Shown: positions 59,985 to 64,000 of the stretch, piece after piece
How the letters are laid out: the number at the start of each line of letters is the position of its first letter
How positions within the stretch are numbered: the stretch's first letter is position 1
Assembly (NCBI GenBank): GCA_942493055.1
Contig: OW818680.1
Coordinates: 1,116,001-1,180,000 of the forward strand
DNA length: 64,000 nucleotides
DNA from: CAIZQW01 sp942493055
Lineage (GTDB): Bacteria; Verrucomicrobiota; Kiritimatiellia; RFP12; UBA1067
Reading direction: 5' to 3'
Translations under genes and position numbers: made by a program
Notes under the pieces: model-generated
What the model saw: only the letters and a program-made list of their open reading frames with translations
Told to the model about the DNA's origin: nothing
The model's database searches: none

Positions 59985-61224
59985 AATACTCCTTCACATG
60001 CTTCTTTATAAGGTCGATACTACGTTGTGTGCAACTTTCAGACGGCACCAGTTTATTGACGTAAGATTTCTGAACATCGCACGCTTTTTTCTCCGAAGCC
60101 TTGTGCTCTTCTGGATTACTAGCGCCCACAATAATGCCTGCGCATTTACCCTTACATATATCTGGATTTTTCATCAAAGCGTCACGAGCATGGCTCGCTT
60201 CATGCACTCTTATGGCATCGAGGACACACTCCTGAAGACCAGGAGAATTTCCAGTGCCAAGTTGAACAGACACTCCTCCTTTTCCACTGCATACAATCGT
60301 GTTAATTTTTTTATCTGCATCTGTAGTTCCCCACAAACCTACTGAATCAACAACGACAACAGGACTATTGTGGACTAACTGATAAGTAAGCAACAAAGAT
60401 TGCTCGAACATTTTACTACGTTCCCTGTCGCTCTTGTCTATTGTGTATCGCAATAGAAAAGCTTCGTCTCCTATTGGATCCCTATTCACCCACCTGCCAT
60501 CCAGCAAATTAAGATGGCGGTAGTTGTAGTACTGGAGGCCGAGGGTGAAATCGAAGACTTCGGATGAGAAGGTGAGTGGGTTTGAGAATTGCGTTATTGC
60601 CTGATTGCCTGATTGCGTTATTTGGAATGAAGTGATTTGGCCGAAGGGGCTGTAATCATAAGTGGAGGCAAGTGCACCGGCAGAGTCAAAGAGCTCTGTC
60701 ACGTGTTTTACCTGATCAAAAGAATAGAAGTAAGCATTAACACCAACCTGCAATGCCAGAGGGCGTGTGGCCATTTGCTCTGACAGATCCCAAGCAATGG
60801 AGTGCTTGACGCTGGCGCTGTTGAGCATATCCAGCGCGGCAATCTGGAGGTAGCCGCGATACAGATAGCGTTCATGGCGAGTGAGAGTGCCAGAGACGGT
60901 CTCCTTGTACTCAAAGCGGCGGCCCATGTAGTCGTAGGCCATCTCGACCTGTGTCGTGTCGTTTGAGAAGAGGACGGGCCGGTAAATGTTGCCGCTATGT
61001 CGCGGAATACCGCTCCTCGCTCTTGCACTCGTTAAACCTCGCACAAGCCTTAAAATCGCGGTCGCCCCTCGCCTGCGGCTTTGGCTTTGCGCTCTTTTAT
61101 TCTCGGCATTGTAGGTGACATGCCAGATGCCGGTGAAAGAAGATTCACTCGATGAACCAGAAGGCTCGCCATGCGACTGCGGAGGCTGACTCGTTCGTGT
61201 ACACTTATGGATGTGGTCTGACAT
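59968..61224 (-). CDS. Orphan RHS-core protein with HExxH C-terminal toxin domain
   Basis: 418 residues, far shorter than full RHS proteins (over 1000). The RHS core is present at about 95-285: YDYMGRRFEYKETVSGTLTR, YLYRGYLQIAALD, YDYSPFGQITS, YYNYRHLNLLDGRWVNRDPIG and VVDSVGLWG, after which the variable toxin begins. The toxin part (about 300-418) has H341-E-A-S-H345, a zinc-peptidase motif, with an acidic NPEEHKASEK downstream. Residues about 46-82 (RAQSQSRRRGATAIL and on) interrupt the core with what looks like an in-frame dispersed repeat. It is followed, with 17-nt overlap, by a lipoprotein gene. It looks like a displaced polymorphic-toxin tip. Confidence 0.8.
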   Translation of the reverse strand: MSDHIHKCTRTSQPPQSHGEPSGSSSESSFTGIWHVTYNAENKRAQSQSRRRGATAILRLVRGLTSARARSGIPRHSGNIYRPVLFSNDTTQVEMAYDYMGRRFEYKETVSGTLTRHERYLYRGYLQIAALDMLNSASVKHSIAWDLSEQMATRPLALQVGVNAYFYSFDQVKHVTELFDSAGALASTYDYSPFGQITSFQITQSGNQAITQFSNPLTFSSEVFDFTLGLQYYNYRHLNLLDGRWVNRDPIGDEAFLLRYTIDKSDRERSKMFEQSLLLTYQLVHNSPVVVVDSVGLWGTTDADKKINTIVCSGKGGVSVQLGTGNSPGLQECVLDAIRVHEASHARDALMKNPDICKGKCAGIIVGASNPEEHKASEKKACDVQKSYVNKLVPSESCTQRSIDLIKKHVKEYCEKYK

Positions 61225-61294
61225 ATTTAGACTTTATCAAAAGCTACCCTTCCGAGGCAACGACTGATATGCGAATAACATAATCATCTGCATT

Positions 61295-61657
61295 TCAAAT
61301 TCTCCAGCCCTTGTTTGCAATAGTGTCGAAGCAGTTCAGGACGGCATGGTGTTCGATAGCGCAGGTGATGAACTTCGCATGTTTAGGATCGAGCGCTTTG
61401 GCGACACCCTTGATGGCCCAGTTGTCGCTCTCCGTGCCACAGGAGGTGAAGATGATCTCGTGGGGCTTAGCGCCGATGCACTCGGCAATCACGCGGCGGG
61501 CATCTTCGACGGCATGACGCGCTTTCTTTGCGCCGGAGTGCAGGGCAGAAGGATTGGCGAAGCCTTCGAGCATGAAGGGCAGCATCGCCTCCAGCGCGTC
61601 AGGGTCGAGCTGAGTGGTCGAGGCGTTGTCGGCATAGATGTGAAGGGGGAAATTCAT
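61295..61657 (-). pseudogene. Truncated cysteine desulfurase (NifS/IscS class)
   Basis: Only the first 120 residues remain of a normal about 390. From the ATG at 61657: YADNASTTQLDPDALEAML, SALHSGAKKARHAVEDAR, FTSCGTESDNWAIKGVAKAL and the PLP-stacking IEHHAVL, then a stop after NKGWRI. The active-site Lys and Cys are missing, so it cannot work. It is broken immediately before the RHS gene, consistent with a rearrangement there. Its start overlaps the stop of the upstream small protein (ATGA). Confidence 0.8.
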
Positions 61658-61893
61658 GCGGAGGGAGCCCGGGCTGGAAAGAGGCGGCAGCCCTCCCGCT
61701 TGAAGCTGTCCAGCTTGCTGGCCACATCCTCGACTGCGCATTCAAAGAGATCGGCCATGCAAGCTAGGCAAAACAGCTTCTGAGAATGATCGCCCAGGAG
61801 CTTGCGGTTCAGTGACAGGACATCAAGCGGAAGCGGCGAGCCGCAATGGCAAGATGAATTATGATTGTTGTCTCTAGAATCTTCAATGCTCAT
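61654..61893 (-). CDS. Small Cys-rich protein linked to cysteine desulfurase
   Basis: 79 residues from the ATG at 61893. Cysteines C15, C17, C42, C45, C52 and C69 and the segment LSLNRKLLGDHSQKLFCLAC resemble small metal-binding proteins found next to nifS-like genes in anaerobes. It overlaps the truncated desulfurase by 4 nt. A role with that enzyme in cysteine or Fe-S handling is inferred; with the partner broken, the gene may be a leftover. Confidence 0.6.
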   Translation of the reverse strand: MSIEDSRDNNHNSSCHCGSPLPLDVLSLNRKLLGDHSQKLFCLACMADLFECAVEDVASKLDSFKREGCRLFPARAPSA

Positions 61894-61962
61894 ACTTCTT
61901 TTCCAACCCCATGGCAAGAACCCGCTCACAAGCTCTAAGGCTTCAGTACTCTCAATTTTAAA

Positions 61963-61990
61963 ACTTTAGCACTCCCGCACTTTAGAACTT
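61963..61990 (+). repeat. Period-8 ACT array
   Basis: ACT recurs at 61963, 61971, 61979 and 61987 (ACTTTAGC, ACTCCCGC, ACTTTAGA). It lies in the gene-free stretch 61894-62112. Confidence 0.75.
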
Positions 61991-62112
61991 CTTCCCCGCC
62001 ATCCTCCTCAACAGGGCAAACACGTCTGTCACGGAACTCTATGCTACCAAAAACCTGCCCCAACCCAACACGTCTTAGGACGTCTGGAATCCGCTAAACA
62101 GTTACTTGAAAT

Positions 62113-62559
62113 CTATTCATGCACTAGATGTCCCCATATGATAAAAACATCATTCGTACCATCTAACTGCATACACCACGCTGATTGCTTTTCCAATTCC
62201 TTCAAGAAAGATTCCACTGTGCAATAATTGCTTGAAAAAGAAATCAGAGGCATATTCGGTGCAGTATAAATTTTCTCATTCTTTGTAAATGGATATTCAA
62301 TTATCTGACGTGTTTTATTCCAACTATTTGTACCAAAAACACAGATTGTATATCGTGAGTTAGCTTGTTGCAATGCTAAATCTAGCGATGCAAGAACTTC
62401 AACAAGTGGCATATTTGTAATATTGGCACTTACGATTTCATTTGAAACCGTAATCTTATTCATGTGCACAGGATTGGAGCATCCAATCACAATCATGAGA
62501 AGCATAAACAATCCAAATGGCAAGAGGGTAGTACTTCTACAGTTATTTGAATTACTCAT
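62113..62559 (-). CDS. Small lipoprotein, candidate immunity protein
   Basis: 148 residues. FMLLMIVIGC is a lipobox with C27. The mature part has two segments of secretin/STN-like character (ITNMPLVEVLASLDLALQQA; YCTVESFLKELEKQSAW), each a strand followed by an amphipathic helix. It begins 16 nt after the upstream toxin-like gene, so the two are probably co-transcribed and it may be the immunity partner. Inferred, not recognised. The gene is strongly AT-rich. Confidence 0.6.
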   Translation of the reverse strand: MSNSNNCRSTTLLPFGLFMLLMIVIGCSNPVHMNKITVSNEIVSANITNMPLVEVLASLDLALQQANSRYTICVFGTNSWNKTRQIIEYPFTKNEKIYTAPNMPLISFSSNYCTVESFLKELEKQSAWCMQLDGTNDVFIIWGHLVHE

Positions 62560-62575
62560 TTTATTGCTATCTTTC

Positions 62576-63271
62576 CTATTTCTCGGGTGGCAAAGGGATT
62601 CCTCCTATGCCTTCCACCCCGGGCATTCCAACTATAATGTTATCCATACCGGGAGCAAGTAATGTAATTGCAATCTGTTGCGCCCGGGAAAAACCCATAT
62701 CGCCTGGAACTCCTGACAAGGTATTCGCTCCAGGAGGATGCGTATGATAGAATGCCACTGCATCAGTTCCTTTATCACATTTGTTTTTTTCCTCATTCCA
62801 AAAATTTGCAGTCGTGCCCTTAGACTCCCCCTCCCATGGTGTTTCAGTCAAGTTGCCGTTTCCATCTTTCCATGTACCTGGATACGGGCCTTTTGATGTT
62901 ACTTCTTTTGTTTTTTTGTCACAACAAATATAACCGCCATGTTCTCTATAGAAGTTTTGTGGTCTTTGTACTTTTGCTCCTCTAGATAAGGTTATTTCCC
63001 AATACTTAACAAGCGGCTCTTTCAACATTTTGTTTAATGCTTCCCGTGATTTTTTAACGATTTCCGCTTTAATTTTATCTAATGGACAACAAGAGTTAAA
63101 CTGAGCTGGTACTAGTGGCGCAACTGGCGGCGGGACTGGTGCTGGTGGTGGGGGTCGCTTAACTGGCGGGGGTCGCTTAAGAGGTGGAAGCCTAGGTGGC
63201 ACATTTGTTTTGATATATCCTATTGCATCAACAAACAGAACTGCGTAGGCAGAGGGGTCGTGTTTGGACAT
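62576..63271 (-). CDS. Orphan toxin-like protein with Pro-rich linker and JAB/DUF4329-like domain
   Basis: 231 residues. The first about 20 (SAYAVLFVDAIGY) resemble the end of an RHS core (..VDxxG), then a proline-rich linker (RPPPPAPVPPPVAPLVPA) leads to an alpha/beta domain. The C-terminal part has AFYHTHPPGANTLSG with H176 and H178 and a following Asp, like JAB/MPN metalloprotease or DUF4329 toxin domains. There is no signal peptide. It looks like an RHS-CT toxin cassette separated from its RHS carrier. A lipoprotein gene follows at 16 nt. AT-rich. Confidence 0.65.
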   Translation of the reverse strand: MSKHDPSAYAVLFVDAIGYIKTNVPPRLPPLKRPPPVKRPPPPAPVPPPVAPLVPAQFNSCCPLDKIKAEIVKKSREALNKMLKEPLVKYWEITLSRGAKVQRPQNFYREHGGYICCDKKTKEVTSKGPYPGTWKDGNGNLTETPWEGESKGTTANFWNEEKNKCDKGTDAVAFYHTHPPGANTLSGVPGDMGFSRAQQIAITLLAPGMDNIIVGMPGVEGIGGIPLPPEK

Positions 63272-63423
63272 AAGACATTATCATCCTTTCTGGCGTTCTG
63301 TTTCATCGTGATTGCGTATGGGATAGGGCTGTATACCTTCATCATTATGCGCTGGATTATACGCGTTTGGCATGGGAGGGACAAGATGAAAATTCCGTTT
63401 GGAATAGTGGAAATTTGACCCAC

Positions 63424-63546
63424 CTTCGCGGATACGTCTCCGGCGGGCAGGCACTGGAAACTTGAAACTTGGAGTTGCTGCCAGTGGGGCTGAAATAAAC
63501 CGACTGGTAACTTTTTTAGCATCGAATGACGCGAACCACGCGAATT
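63424..63546. repeat. Composite of inverted GTCCGCCGG element, period-7 ACT array and AGCATCGAAT repeat
   Basis: 63424-63450 is the inverted relative of 57611-57648 (CCGGCGGGC). ACT recurs at 63455, 63462 and 63469 (period 7, as at 26651-26675, again followed by GGAG). The AACTTTTTTAGCATCGAAT repeat follows at 63494-63546. The gap 63272-63733 holds no gene. Confidence 0.65.
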
Positions 63547-63700
63547 AATAAGAACATCGAAAGTGCAATGTGTTTCTCACAGAGGCACAGAGAGCACAGA
63601 GGTCTGTTTTTTTCGTGTTTTTAGTGTGTTTCGTGGGCAAAAAGGTGAAGTTGTTGAAAAGCCCCCCGCCCGGGGATACCGGGAATAAACCGTGTGGCAA

Positions 63701-63784
63701 CTTTCCTCTCGCAAAGGCGCTGAGGCGCAGAGGTCAACACCACTGACGCCCAAGACACGTACGGCGGGATCTATGAGACCGCTG
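63701..63784. repeat. Dispersed CGCAGAGGC...GGGATCTATGAGACC repeat, copy 3
   Basis: Starts CTTTCCTCTCGCAAAGGCGC and continues with CACCACTGACGCC and TACGGCGGGATCTATGAGAC. It forms the 3-prime end of the reading frame entering from the window edge. Confidence 0.78.
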
Positions 63785-64000
63785 GAGAGTAAGCCTTGTC
63801 TGTCCCCCTGTCGCCATATTTTTGCGGTTCAGCGCAGCTTCGCCCCCCATTTTAATACAGCTCCGCAAGCTGGAGCAAGGGCGAGACTTTGGCGAGCCGT
63901 CGCTTATCTTAGCGCCATTCTTGTCTGTCCCCCTGTGGCCTGAAAGCACCTTCCCTCCTCCCGCCACCATGTAGACCGGCTCGTTGGCCTTGATTCCGCA
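63734..64000 (-). CDS. 3-prime end of an unidentified gene running into repeat DNA (partial)
   Basis: An open minus-strand frame runs from the window edge to TGA at 63734-63736. The first residues (CGIKANEPVYMVAGGGKVLS) could belong to a real protein; everything after, including GTDKNGAKISDGSPK and the Arg-rich tail, is the translation of dispersed repeats (the CTTATCTTAGCGCCATTC element at 63903-63920 and the copy at 63701-63784). If a gene lies beyond the edge, repeats have replaced its native C-terminus. Low certainty. Confidence 0.3.
   Translation of the reverse strand, partial: CGIKANEPVYMVAGGGKVLSGHRGTDKNGAKISDGSPKSRPCSSLRSCIKMGGEAALNRKNMATGGQTRLTLQRSHRSRRTCLGRQWC

Noticed and set aside
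1..64000. tRNA, rRNA or other structured RNA genes
   Set aside because: I searched the gaps by eye for T-loop GGTTCGA-type and cloverleaf patterns and found none convincing; tRNAscan-SE and Infernal would be decisive.

Overview
The window looks like a chromosomal segment of an anaerobic, polysaccharide-degrading bacterium of the Planctomycetes-Verrucomicrobia-Chlamydiae group. A Kiritimatiellota, Lentisphaerota or Verrucomicrobiota relative is my best guess. The supporting signs are: a Minf_1886-family gene; the end of an autotransporter-associated beta-strand repeat protein; a hydrazine-synthase-alpha-like multihaem protein carrying a LamG domain; a WD40-tailed Ser/Thr kinase; many secreted glycan-active enzymes; and pyruvate formate-lyase for fermentation. 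The taxon is inferred from gene families; no rRNA gene is present.

Layout. 1-3.8 kb: end of a beta-strand repeat protein, an SGNH-esterase/GH16 fusion and a LacI regulator. 3.9-9.9 kb (minus): membrane Ser/Thr kinase with 17 WD40-type units, preceded by a DUF4870 membrane protein and three small unknown membrane-anchored proteins. 10.5-13.5 kb: pflB-pflA. 13.7-15.8 kb: a pRiA4b ORF-3 protein and RNase D. 15.8-25.4 kb (minus): a compact glycan operon of GH20 hexosaminidase, LamG/HZS-alpha-like cytochrome, SGNH+GH92 mannosidase and TIM-barrel epimerase; GH20 plus GH92 would suit N-glycan-like substrates. 25.6-31.5 kb: rsgA, a LamG protein, a GHL10 glycosidase, hemW and purE. 31.9-40.7 kb (plus): a close-packed run of a membrane protein, nnr, HIT, Minf_1886, SDR, CBS/DRTGG pyrophosphatase, PQQ-propeller protein and tsaD. 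41.3-53.3 kb: Fic protein, secreted nuclease/phosphatase pair, flavoprotein, rpmB, manC, truA, alpha/beta hydrolase and thiC. 54.7-57.4 kb: a secreted beta-helix lipoprotein. 57.7-64 kb: an accessory region with a PIN toxin pair, an IS66 remnant, a truncated cysteine desulfurase, and two orphan RHS-type toxin cassettes, each followed by a lipoprotein that may be its immunity partner.

The most unusual signal is between the genes. Intergenic DNA is packed with (a) short phrase-like arrays with an exact period of 7, 8 or 9 nt, in which a 3-4 nt core recurs in strict register while the rest of each unit varies, and (b) several families of larger palindromic or MITE-like repeats in two or three copies. 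At least three period arrays begin inside the 3-prime end of a gene and contain its stop codon. I see no tRNA, rRNA, CRISPR array or riboswitch.
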